From positions 1-64,000 of the forward strand of contig CAJTVA010000003.1 of the NCBI GenBank assembly GCA_910579585.1: 64,000 nt of DNA, written 5' to 3'. The DNA comes from an uncultured Christensenella sp. Its GTDB lineage: Bacteria > Bacillota > Clostridia > Christensenellales > Borkfalkiaceae. The notes below the pieces were generated by a model. That model made no database searches, was not told the origin of the DNA, and worked only from the letters and a program-made list of their open reading frames with translations. Positions 36,211-44,261 of this stretch are shown here, one piece after another (position 1 is the stretch's first letter; each line of letters starts with the position of its first letter). A program made the translations under genes and the position numbers.

Positions 36211-37535
36211 TTTTTCAATCTTTCGGGGATAACGTCGTTTCTTATTAAGTCCTCGTAAGTCTGAGGTTTTACAATATACTCCGCCTTACCGTCGTTGACG
36301 AGGACTGCGGCGGGTATGAAGTTTCTGTTGTAGTTGCTTGCCATTGAATAGTTATACGCGCCCGTCGTCAATACGGCGAGAATATTACCGCTTTCGGCTT
36401 CGGGAAGAGGCACGTCAACGGCGATTATGTCGCCGCTTTCGCAACACTTGCCCGCAATAGTCACCTTTTCGGTACATTCTTCGCCTGCTCTGTCGGCAAG
36501 AAGGACGGTATATTTGGACTGGTAAAGCGCATATCTGGGGTTATCGAACATTCCGCCGTCTATAGCGACGTATTTCTTTATACCTTTTATATCCTTTATC
36601 GCGCCGACGGTGTAAAGAGTGATACCCGCTTCGCCGACTATCGAGCGCCCCGGTTCTATAAGAAGATAGGGTTTATTCAGTCCGTGCTCCGCCGCTTTTG
36701 TCTTTACGGCGCCGATAAGCGCTTTTAAGTAATCTGCATAGTCTGAAAGCTTGAGTTTGGGGTCTTCATCGGTATACCAGACGCCGAACCCGCCGCCGAT
36801 GTTCAGGACACAGGCCTCGAAGCCGAGTTTTTGCTTTATTGAGGCGATAAAGTCCATAACCTTTTCCGCCGCAATTATAAACGACTGCTTTTCGAAAATC
36901 TGCGACCCGATATGACAATGATAGCCCTTTAAAACGAGATTTTCCTTTGAAAGGACGTGGCGCGTAATATCTTCCGCAGCGCCGTCGCCGATGGAAAAGC
37001 CGAACTTGCTGTCAGTGCGCGCCGTTTGCACGAATGCGTGCGTATGCGCTTCAACGCCGGGGTTGGTGCGAATTAATACGTTTTGCTTTATCCCGCGTTT
37101 TTTAGCGAGGTCGTTTAAAATATCGGCTTCGCGGTAGCTGTCTATAACTATGTTTCCTATACCGTTATCTAGAGCAAATTCAAGCTCGCGCACAAGCTTA
37201 TTGTTGCCGTGCATATACGCCTTGTCCGCAGGAAAGCCCGCTTTTAGCGCCGTATAGAACTCGCCGCCGGAAACGACGTCTACCCCTATACCCTCTTCCC
37301 GCGCGATTGCATAAACCGCCTCGCAGGAGAAAGCTTTGGAAGCATACAGCACAAGGCCGTTGCCGTCGTACTCTTTTTCAATAGTGGTTTTATAGACGCG
37401 CATCATATTGCGGATATGCGCTTCATCAAAAACGTATAGGGGCGTGCCGAACTCCTTTGCCAAATCTACCGTATCCGCGCCGCCTATTTCAAGATGACCA
37501 AGGCGGTTGATTTTCAAAGTTTCCCGTTCGTTCAT
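36207..37535 (-). CDS. lysA: Diaminopimelate decarboxylase
   Basis: A 442-residue PLP enzyme that makes lysine from meso-diaminopimelate. The PLP lysine is in YASKAFSC, and HCHIGSQI, NIGGGFG and EPGRSIV are clear. The ATG at 37535 has GGAGG 7 bases upstream; the longer reading adds 16 residues without family similarity. No lysine riboswitch is visible in the short leader. Confidence 0.95.
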   Translation of the reverse strand: MNERETLKINRLGHLEIGGADTVDLAKEFGTPLYVFDEAHIRNMMRVYKTTIEKEYDGNGLVLYASKAFSCEAVYAIAREEGIGVDVVSGGEFYTALKAGFPADKAYMHGNNKLVRELEFALDNGIGNIVIDSYREADILNDLAKKRGIKQNVLIRTNPGVEAHTHAFVQTARTDSKFGFSIGDGAAEDITRHVLSKENLVLKGYHCHIGSQIFEKQSFIIAAEKVMDFIASIKQKLGFEACVLNIGGGFGVWYTDEDPKLKLSDYADYLKALIGAVKTKAAEHGLNKPYLLIEPGRSIVGEAGITLYTVGAIKDIKGIKKYVAIDGGMFDNPRYALYQSKYTVLLADRAGEECTEKVTIAGKCCESGDIIAVDVPLPEAESGNILAVLTTGAYNYSMASNYNRNFIPAAVLVNDGKAEYIVKPQTYEDLIRNDVIPERLKK

Positions 37536-37600
37536 ACGTATGCCTCCGTTTACGATTTTACCATTTACGGCAGAATTAGTCAAACGTTTTGCGCAAATAG

Positions 37601-37627
37601 GAAGCGCACGGCGTGGCCGTGCGCTTC
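37601..37627. terminator. GC-rich hairpin between dac gene and lysA
   Basis: GAAGCGCACGGC-GTG-GCCGTGCGCTTC is a perfect 12-bp hairpin lying after the stop of the carboxypeptidase gene. The T run on the minus strand is weak, so it may act as a partial terminator or mRNA stabiliser. Confidence 0.6.
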
Positions 37628-37641
37628 GTTTATTATAACGT

Positions 37642-38802
37642 TTATAAATTCCAATCGTCTGCGACGCGCAGGAAGTAATCTCCGAAGCTCGCCCTCTCTA
37701 CCGCCTCAGCCGCTACAACGTTAACGGTGTCAGCGAGAACGCCGTCCTTATACACCTCGATTTTACCGACAACCGTATCGCACGCTACCGGCGCCTTGAC
37801 GTCGTACGCGATTACGTTATGAGTGATTTCGGGGTTTTTGTCAACTGCGGAAAAGACGTAACTGTTTCTTTCGGGTCTGACGGCGAAGCTGTCCTTCTTG
37901 CCGCCTTTAACCGAAAATTCGTCGTTTAACGTAACATCTTTATCGAGCACGACTTTATTCTTGAAGTTTGCAAATCCATATTCGAACATCTTCATTGTGG
38001 AATCGAATCTGTCGTCGCTGGACGATGCGCCGAGCACTACGCCGACAAGTCTTAAATCGTTCTTTTTGGCGGTCGAGGCAAGGCAGAAGCCCGCTTCGTT
38101 GGTAAAGCCCGTCTTGCCGCCGTCGCAGGAAGAATACTTTCTTAGAAGCTTGTTCGTATTGGTCATTGAAGTCGTTCTGTTGTCGGGGTGTTCGAAGTCC
38201 TCAAGCCATATTTTGCTGTATCTGAAATAATCCTCGTTTTTGATTAGGTTTGAAAACATCACTGCTACGTCCTTTGCGCAGGAATACTGGGTTTCTCTGG
38301 GAAGTCCTGTGCAGTTTGCAAACAGCGTATCCTTACAGCCGAGTGAGGTCGCTTTTTCGTTCATCTTCGCGACGAAAGCGTCCTCCCCGCCCGCTACTGT
38401 TTCAGACAGCGCGACACAGCTGTCGTTGGCAGAGCAAACTATTATGCTTTTGATAAGATTGTCGACTGTGTATTCGCAACCCTTGTCCAAAAACACCTGT
38501 GAACCGCCCATACCCGCGGCGTTTTCACTGACGACGACGGTATCGGACAAATTCAGTTCCCCCGCCCGCACTGCGTCGAAAACCAGCGTAAGCGTCATAA
38601 CTTTACACACGCTTGCTATGGGCATACGCGCGGTTTCGTTCTCTTTATAAAGACATTCGCCCGAGCCGTAATCCATAAGATAAGCCGACTTACAGTTGGA
38701 AACGAGTGAAGTTTTAGCGTTATTTTCCAAAGTAAAACCCGTAGTTGCGCCAACCGACGCAACCATACAGGTTGTTAACATTAATGCACATAACTTTTTC
38801 AT
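37642..38802 (-). CDS. dacF: D-alanyl-D-alanine carboxypeptidase (S11, DacF-like)
   Basis: A 386-residue S11 carboxypeptidase with a signal peptide. Active motifs are ASVCKVM (SxxK), SANDSC (SxN) and KTGFT (KTG), and a C-terminal PBP5-type beta domain follows. It lies before lysA, the usual place of dacF in spore formers, where it trims cortex peptidoglycan. It is a second member of the family in this window. Confidence 0.9.
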   Translation of the reverse strand: MKKLCALMLTTCMVASVGATTGFTLENNAKTSLVSNCKSAYLMDYGSGECLYKENETARMPIASVCKVMTLTLVFDAVRAGELNLSDTVVVSENAAGMGGSQVFLDKGCEYTVDNLIKSIIVCSANDSCVALSETVAGGEDAFVAKMNEKATSLGCKDTLFANCTGLPRETQYSCAKDVAVMFSNLIKNEDYFRYSKIWLEDFEHPDNRTTSMTNTNKLLRKYSSCDGGKTGFTNEAGFCLASTAKKNDLRLVGVVLGASSSDDRFDSTMKMFEYGFANFKNKVVLDKDVTLNDEFSVKGGKKDSFAVRPERNSYVFSAVDKNPEITHNVIAYDVKAPVACDTVVGKIEVYKDGVLADTVNVVAAEAVERASFGDYFLRVADDWNL

Positions 38803-38830
38803 AATCGTAGTATGCGGAAATTTTCGAAAG

Positions 38831-39373
38831 TTATACTATAAGTATTACCACCCTGAAAACTACGTTCTGCAAAAGCATAAGAATTATTCCGTCGATTAGC
38901 GCAAGCGCAAGCGGAACGAAAAATGCGAAGCGCCTGTCGAAACTTTTGCATATTTCCGTTATGATACAACAAAAGGCGAACGAAATCAGGGACGCAGGTA
39001 CGAACACGAATATTGCGACCAATATTCCGCCGACGGAGTTGACGCAGATTAGAATTACCGCATATATGCCGAAAAACAGACCCTTTATATATAGAAAAAC
39101 AAGTGTAACGTACTTGAATTTCGTTAAATAGCAAATCAGAAAAAAAATATAGAAATATAGGACGTCGGCAAGGAAGTGCGAAAAAAACAGCGGCGTGCAA
39201 TCAAAATTGAAAACATTGTACACGTAATCACTTGCGAAGCTGACGAAATATACATTCGTCGTGACGGGCTTATAGAGAACTATTCCGCAAACCACCGAGC
39301 ACAAAAGAACGATTATGAAAGCAAGTATATACCTTTTATCGCATTTTTTTCCGAAAAACGACAAATTCCTCAT
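38831..39373 (-). CDS. Multi-pass membrane protein, possibly SpoIIM-like
   Basis: A 180-residue protein with about five hydrophobic segments (residues about 15-33, 58-82, 84-105, 108-135 and 150-178) and almost no soluble part. The position between spoIVB and dacF and the size suggest a SpoIIM-like sporulation membrane protein, but no decisive motif is visible. The ATG at 39373 lies inside the 3' arm of a perfect 11-bp inverted repeat, and no free ribosome binding site is seen; a TTG at 39379 is in the loop. Confidence 0.6.
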   Translation of the reverse strand: MRNLSFFGKKCDKRYILAFIIVLLCSVVCGIVLYKPVTTNVYFVSFASDYVYNVFNFDCTPLFFSHFLADVLYFYIFFLICYLTKFKYVTLVFLYIKGLFFGIYAVILICVNSVGGILVAIFVFVPASLISFAFCCIITEICKSFDRRFAFFVPLALALIDGIILMLLQNVVFRVVILIV

Positions 39374-39391
39374 ATACAATTATATGAGGAA
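39366..39391 (-). promoter_or_regulatory. Perfect 11-bp inverted repeat over a start codon
   Basis: TTCCTCATATA-CAAT-TATATGAGGAA (plus strand) is a perfect inverted repeat with a 4-base loop. In the mRNA the start codon of the downstream membrane protein lies in the 3' arm, so translation could be blocked by the hairpin. Confidence 0.7.
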
Positions 39392-39398
39392 CGTCGAT

Positions 39399-40415
39399 TT
39401 AATATGAACTCATCATTTTATCAATTCCGATTCCGTAACCGCGCGTGGGGTCGTTTATGAACACGTGGGTTACGGCGCCGATTAATTTTCCGTTCTGGAC
39501 GATGGGGCTGCCGCTCATTCCCTGAACAATTCCGCCCGTTGTTTCAAGAAGCTTTTTATCTTCTACTTTAATGACGAAATTTCTGTTGTCTTTATTGCTT
39601 TTATCGACCTTGACAATTGAAATTTTGTACATTTCGGGCTCTTTGCCGTACACCGTAGAATAGATATACGCCGTGCCTATACTTACGCTATCAATAGATG
39701 CTTTGCTGGTCTTTATTAGTCTGGAACAATTATAGTTTTCGGCAAGCTTACCGTAGACGCCGCAGGAGCAGTTTAATTCTGCGTTGCCGATAATGGAGCT
39801 TTCAAATGCGCCGCGAAGCTCGCCCGGGGTGCCCCTTACGCCCTTTTTGACGTCGTAAATAAGGCTATTATAGACGGTACCGCCGTAAATTTCGAGTATT
39901 TTATTCGAGCCGTCCGTTACGGGATGCCCCAAAGACGCAAATTTGTTGTTGGTTTTGTCAATGTACGTCACCGTACCGATACCGTTCAAGCTGTCTTTGA
40001 CGAGGACACCTATTCTCTTTCCGCCCGAAAGTTTATCCGAAACGGGGGTTATCGGTAGCGTCAGCCTGTCGCCGCCGCGAAGCACTTCAATTTCGTATTT
40101 CTTATATTCTCTTGCAATAATTTCGTTTATATCTGCAGTTTTTCTGACTTCTACGCCGTTTATTCTATCGATAACATCGCCAGCCTGTATGCCCGCTTCG
40201 CCTGCGGGGGAGCACGTGCCGTTATCGCTTAAAACTTCGCACAGTCCTACTACCTCGACTTTCGTGGTGCCGAGGACGAAGCCTGCGGGAAAACCGCCGA
40301 GATACAGTCCGTCGCCCGAGTCCGCAAATACCGCCGTAGGCGCGCAGACAAGCGCGAGAACGAGCGCCGCAAGAAACAATATTATTGCCTTAAATGATTT
40401 CTTTTTGTAAAACAT
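39399..40415 (-). CDS. spoIVB: SpoIVB sporulation signalling peptidase (S55)
   Basis: A 338-residue SpoIVB. It has an N-terminal signal or anchor (residues 7-30), a PDZ domain (AGIQAGDVIDRING) and the S55 serine protease domain with ASLGHP (histidine) and QGMSGSPIVQ (serine). SpoIVB is secreted from the forespore and triggers sigma-K activation in the mother cell. The ATG at 40415 starts directly before the signal peptide; the TTG 39 bases upstream lies in the terminator of recN. It is downstream of recN as in other spore formers. Confidence 0.95.
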   Translation of the reverse strand: MFYKKKSFKAIILFLAALVLALVCAPTAVFADSGDGLYLGGFPAGFVLGTTKVEVVGLCEVLSDNGTCSPAGEAGIQAGDVIDRINGVEVRKTADINEIIAREYKKYEIEVLRGGDRLTLPITPVSDKLSGGKRIGVLVKDSLNGIGTVTYIDKTNNKFASLGHPVTDGSNKILEIYGGTVYNSLIYDVKKGVRGTPGELRGAFESSIIGNAELNCSCGVYGKLAENYNCSRLIKTSKASIDSVSIGTAYIYSTVYGKEPEMYKISIVKVDKSNKDNRNFVIKVEDKKLLETTGGIVQGMSGSPIVQNGKLIGAVTHVFINDPTRGYGIGIDKMMSSY

Positions 40416-40452
40416 AACGATAATATCTTGCGCAACAAAACGCGAACTATAC

Positions 40453-40484
40453 AAAAAAAGACGGCAAATAAAACCGTCTTTTTA
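40453..40484 (-). terminator. Terminator after recN
   Basis: AAAAAAGACGG and CCGTCTTTTT form a 10-11 bp hairpin followed by T-rich sequence on both strands. On the minus strand it overlaps the recN stop region and separates spoIVB from recN. Confidence 0.75.
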
Positions 40485-42161
40485 TTTTTTGATTTGTTTG
40501 ATAAGCTCTATCGCGTGCTTTCTTGCGGCTTCTGAATTTACACTACCCGTAAGCCGCACCAATTCATCGATTTTACTGTCGTTATCAAGCGCTTTGACCT
40601 TTGTAAGCGTCTTTCCGCCCTCATTCACTTTATAAATAAGGAACTGTCTGTCGCTTGCCGCGCAGACCTGCGGCAGGTGCGAAACTGCAAGAATTTGGGT
40701 GCTTTCGGAAATTTTGACAAACTTTTCCGCGACTGTCGTGGCGGTAAAGCCGCTTATTCCCGCATCGATTTCGTCGAAAATATAGGTCGAGATGCCGTTA
40801 AAATCTTTAAGCCGCGTCTTTACGGCGAGCATAAACCGCGACATTTCGCCGCCGCTTATTACTTTACTTAACGGTTTTTCGGGTTCGCCCTTATTCGCCG
40901 AGAAGTAAAAACTTACGCTATCCGAGCCGTTAACGGACGAAAGATTTGCCGATAACTCGTCGTATTCCGAAAACCGAACTGAAAACTTCGCGTCAGGAAT
41001 ATTCAAGCTTTTAAGCTCCGTCACCACGTCTTTACAGAATTTTTCCGCGGCTTGCTTTCTTAACGCGGTCAGTTTCAAGCATTCAGAATAAATTCTATCG
41101 TCTAACTTTTTAAGCTCGTCGTTATACTTTTCAACCGCATTAGCGCTGTCGCTTAAAGCGTCGGCTTTTGCGCGGGCATTATCTAAAAATTCAAGAATTT
41201 CCCGCTCGTCCGCGCCGTATTTCTTTTTAAGCGATTTTATAAGCGCAAGCCGCTCTTCAACCTCCTCGGCTTCGCGTCCGTCAAAATACAGTTCTTCCGC
41301 CAGGTCGGATATAACTTCGGCAACGTCGGTAACTTCGGCGTAAAGACTCTCAAGCCGTTCTTCTATCTGAGCGTATGTGTCGCTAAGCGCCGAAATCTGG
41401 GAAACTGAGTGTCTTGCCGAAGAAATTCCGTCGGCACAGCCACCGTCATCGTTTAAAACTGAACGGGCGGCGCCGAGGGCGGAAAGTATTTTTTCTGTGT
41501 TCGCGATAATATTGCGGCGGGCTTGAAGTTCTTCGAACTCGCCCTCTTGCAAATTCGCGCGTTCTATTTCGTTTATTTGATAATTGAATAAATCGAGAAG
41601 CCGTTCACGCTCACTCTCGTTCCCGCCAAGCTCGGAAATTTTAGATTTTATCTCACGCTTTTCGGCAATCAACACGGACAAGCCGTCTTTTATCTTCTGC
41701 GCGCCGTCGCTCAGAAGCCCGTCTATAACCTTTAACTGATTCTCTTCGTTTAAAAGAAAGAAATGCTCGCTTTGACCGTGTACGTCTACAAGGTGCTGGG
41801 TTACGCTTTTAAGCATAGAAGCCGTAACAGCGTTGCCGTTTATCTTTATCAAGCCTTTGCCGTCAACCGAAAGCTTGCGCGAAATGATGATTTCACCGTC
41901 GCTTTCCACGTCCAATTCAGAAAGTTTTTTTAATGCTTCCGAACCCTCTTCAACGAAAAATTCGGCGCGCACGGACATCTCACGCTCGCCGTATCTTATC
42001 ATAGTTTTATCGGCCTTAGAACCTAGAACGAAATTGATTGAGTCAAGAATAACCGACTTACCCGAACCCGTTTCCCCCGATAAAATATTGAGTTTTTCGT
42101 CAAACTCGATATCCGCTTCGGGTATGAGCGCGACGTTTTTAACGCAAAGCCTAACTAACAT
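40482..42161 (-). CDS. recN: DNA repair protein RecN
   Basis: A 559-residue SMC-like ATPase acting early in double-strand break repair. Walker A is GETGSGKSVILDSI near residue 30, the signature motif is VISGGEMSRFMLA, and Walker B is TYIFDEIDAGI; a long coiled-coil lies between. Its start overlaps the argR stop (TGATG). Confidence 0.96.
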   Translation of the reverse strand: MLVRLCVKNVALIPEADIEFDEKLNILSGETGSGKSVILDSINFVLGSKADKTMIRYGEREMSVRAEFFVEEGSEALKKLSELDVESDGEIIISRKLSVDGKGLIKINGNAVTASMLKSVTQHLVDVHGQSEHFFLLNEENQLKVIDGLLSDGAQKIKDGLSVLIAEKREIKSKISELGGNESERERLLDLFNYQINEIERANLQEGEFEELQARRNIIANTEKILSALGAARSVLNDDGGCADGISSARHSVSQISALSDTYAQIEERLESLYAEVTDVAEVISDLAEELYFDGREAEEVEERLALIKSLKKKYGADEREILEFLDNARAKADALSDSANAVEKYNDELKKLDDRIYSECLKLTALRKQAAEKFCKDVVTELKSLNIPDAKFSVRFSEYDELSANLSSVNGSDSVSFYFSANKGEPEKPLSKVISGGEMSRFMLAVKTRLKDFNGISTYIFDEIDAGISGFTATTVAEKFVKISESTQILAVSHLPQVCAASDRQFLIYKVNEGGKTLTKVKALDNDSKIDELVRLTGSVNSEAARKHAIELIKQIKK

Positions 42162-42613
42162 CAGCTTAAATATTCTTTCAGTATTTCCATTACCGCAGGG
42201 GTATTTTCGTTGCTGTCGATAACTATAAGAAGCGTATCGTCGCCTGCAACACTACCGATTATTGCGTCGATATTGAGGCTGTCGACAAACACGCCGACGG
42301 TAGAGCCGTTACCTCGCATAGTTTTGACGAGAATAAGGTTATTCGCCGCCTTGATGCCGAGAACGCACCCCTTGAAAAGGTTGGTCATTCTGTTGGTGAC
42401 AGTATCGACGTAGCTGTCGAAGCTGGCGTACTTGTATTTCTTCTGCACGCCCGCAACTTTATAAAGCTTCAAATCTTTTACGTCGCGAGAAATTGTCGCC
42501 TGCGTTACGTTGAAGTTTGCCTTGTTAAGCTCGTCACAAAGCTCTTCCTGAGTGTCGATTTCTTTGCTTGCAATAATTTCCAGAATTTTTTGTTGTCTTA
42601 AAGAACGCTGCAT
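42161..42613 (-). CDS. argR: Arginine repressor
   Basis: A 150-residue ArgR/AhrC. The N-terminal winged helix (TQEELCDELNKANFNVTQAT) binds ARG boxes and the C-terminal part (GSVAGDDTLLIV) forms the arginine-binding hexamer. It lies between nadK and recN as in most Firmicutes, 1 base after nadK. Confidence 0.95.
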   Translation of the reverse strand: MQRSLRQQKILEIIASKEIDTQEELCDELNKANFNVTQATISRDVKDLKLYKVAGVQKKYKYASFDSYVDTVTNRMTNLFKGCVLGIKAANNLILVKTMRGNGSTVGVFVDSLNIDAIIGSVAGDDTLLIVIDSNENTPAVMEILKEYLS

Positions 42614-42614
42614 A

Positions 42615-43421
42615 TTATTTGCTCCATAAATTCAACTTTACAAGAAGTTTATTGAAAAAGTTTTTATCATCCGCCGTTATGAATTCGGCGCTGAACTCCG
42701 CCTTTTGAACAGTGACTTCTTCCCCGCCCTTGACCTTGCCGACTGCCCTGCCGTCGAGAATAAGCCCGAGTGTTGCGCCTTTATTCAAGGGGGTGATTTT
42801 TATTACCGAACCGTCGCCGAACACTACCGGACGGGAATGCAGGGAATGCGAGCATATCGGCGTCAATATAAATGCGCCTATATCCGGCGCAAGCACCGAA
42901 CCGCCCGCAGCGAGCGAATAAGCCGTAGAACCCGTGGGAGTGCTGACTATCAAACCGTCGGAAGAGAAAGTATCGACCGTCGTGCCGTCTATTTCGGCGC
43001 GCAGACTTACCGTGTTTCTGAAACTCTCTCCACTTGTACTGCGCTGAATTACAGCATCGTTTAGTGCATAAAATGATTGCCCGCCGAGCGTAACTTTCAG
43101 CATATTGCGGCTTTGGACTTTATACTTCCCGCTCTTTACAAGTGCAATAGCATCGTCGAGCCTGTCCGGCTCGAACTCGGCGAGGAAACCTACGTGACCG
43201 TAGTTTACACCTATTATCTTTACACTACGCACCGCGCAAGCCGATGCGACCGAAAGAATTGTGCCGTCGCCGCCGAGAACGAAGAGAACGTCCAGCCCGC
43301 CGATTTCGGATTTATCTTTAATACGCCGAACAGTTCCGTCGGTAAAAGCCGCCGAAATTCTCTCAATATAACCCTTGTTTTCGGAAAAATATTTGTCGTT
43401 GAAATAGATTCCTACTTCCAT
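42615..43421 (-). CDS. nadK: NAD kinase
   Basis: A 268-residue NAD kinase making NADP. The motif LGGDGTILSVA holds the catalytic aspartate, and NDAVIQRS and TPTGSTAYSLAAGG are family blocks. The ATG at 43421 gives the normal start; a longer reading adds 24 residues across a promoter. With that promoter the mRNA begins about 3 bases before the ATG, so the message may be almost leaderless. Confidence 0.95.
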   Translation of the reverse strand: MEVGIYFNDKYFSENKGYIERISAAFTDGTVRRIKDKSEIGGLDVLFVLGGDGTILSVASACAVRSVKIIGVNYGHVGFLAEFEPDRLDDAIALVKSGKYKVQSRNMLKVTLGGQSFYALNDAVIQRSTSGESFRNTVSLRAEIDGTTVDTFSSDGLIVSTPTGSTAYSLAAGGSVLAPDIGAFILTPICSHSLHSRPVVFGDGSVIKITPLNKGATLGLILDGRAVGKVKGGEEVTVQKAEFSAEFITADDKNFFNKLLVKLNLWSK

Positions 43422-43430
43422 ACAAAATGT

Positions 43431-43459
43431 ATTATATACCCATTTATGCAAAAAAGCAA
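43431..43459 (-). promoter_or_regulatory. Promoter of nadK-argR-recN
   Basis: TTGCTT (43454-43459) and TATAAT (43431-43436) on the minus strand with 17 bp between. It starts a new unit after the tlyA terminator. Confidence 0.6.
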
Positions 43460-43497
43460 CCAAAATTAATGCATATTTTTGAAAATTATACAAAAAG

Positions 43498-43519
43498 CCG
43501 CCGTTTTATAAAACGACGG
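43498..43519 (-). terminator. Terminator overlapping the end of tlyA
   Basis: CCGCCGTTTTATAAAACGACGG (plus strand) is an inverted repeat with one mismatch; on the minus strand it is followed by GCTTTTTG. It overlaps the last codons of tlyA. Confidence 0.6.
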
Positions 43520-44261
43520 ACTTAATAAGTTTTTGCTTGTCTGCGGGAGCTGCGCCCTTGATAAGATATATAATGTACTCCAAATTTTTTCCTTTAATGA
43601 TAGGCGCGTTTGTAAGGTTTTGCGGCGCCAAGCCGACCGACAGTGAAAAATCGTAAATCTTGGAAATTATCTTTTCGTGCAAGGCTTTATCACGAACAAT
43701 ACCGTTTTTACCGACCGACCTGCTTTCACACTCGAATTGCGGCTTAACGAGTGCCAAAACGCACTTGCCGTCGGTTATGACGCTAGCCGCCGCGCCGAGA
43801 ATATAAGTTAAAGAAATGAAACTGACGTCAACCGTTATTCCGTCCAGTTCCTCTTTAAAAAGTCCACGGTTCAAGTTCCGTGCGTTGAAGTTATCTATTA
43901 TAACTACATTCTTACTTAAAAGGCTTTTATCAAGCTGGCTTTCGCCTACGTCTATACAATAAACTTTTTTCGCACCGTTTTTCAAAAGGCAATCGCAGAA
44001 GCCGCCAGTGCTTGCGCCGACATCGGCAAAAATTTTACCGTCTACGCTTAACCCGAAATCGGAAAGCGCTTTTTTCAGTTTGTAACCGCCGGCGGACACG
44101 AAAGTTTCTTCGGGGGTAAAAATCTGTATATCGTCGCCATCCTTAACTTCGTACGAAGCGGACACAATTTTGCCGTTGACCCCCACATATCCTTTAACTA
44201 ACGCGTTTTTAGCCTTGGTTCGCGAGCCCATTTTTTCGGCTAAATACTTATCTATTCTCAT
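43506..44261 (-). CDS. tlyA: TlyA family rRNA 2'-O-methyltransferase
   Basis: A 251-residue TlyA. Residues 1-60 form an S4 RNA-binding domain, followed by an FtsJ-type methyltransferase (FADVGASTGGFCDCLLKNGA binds S-adenosylmethionine). TlyA methylates ribose of rRNA cytidines; in Firmicutes it sits in the dxs-nadK-argR cluster as here. The start overlaps dxs by 14 bases. Confidence 0.93.
   Translation of the reverse strand: MRIDKYLAEKMGSRTKAKNALVKGYVGVNGKIVSASYEVKDGDDIQIFTPEETFVSAGGYKLKKALSDFGLSVDGKIFADVGASTGGFCDCLLKNGAKKVYCIDVGESQLDKSLLSKNVVIIDNFNARNLNRGLFKEELDGITVDVSFISLTYILGAAASVITDGKCVLALVKPQFECESRSVGKNGIVRDKALHEKIISKIYDFSLSVGLAPQNLTNAPIIKGKNLEYIIYLIKGAAPADKQKLIKSVVL

Noticed and set aside
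37536..37641. Lysine riboswitch upstream of lysA
   Set aside because: The leader is about 100 bases and holds only one GC-rich hairpin; the lysine aptamer needs about 170 bases.
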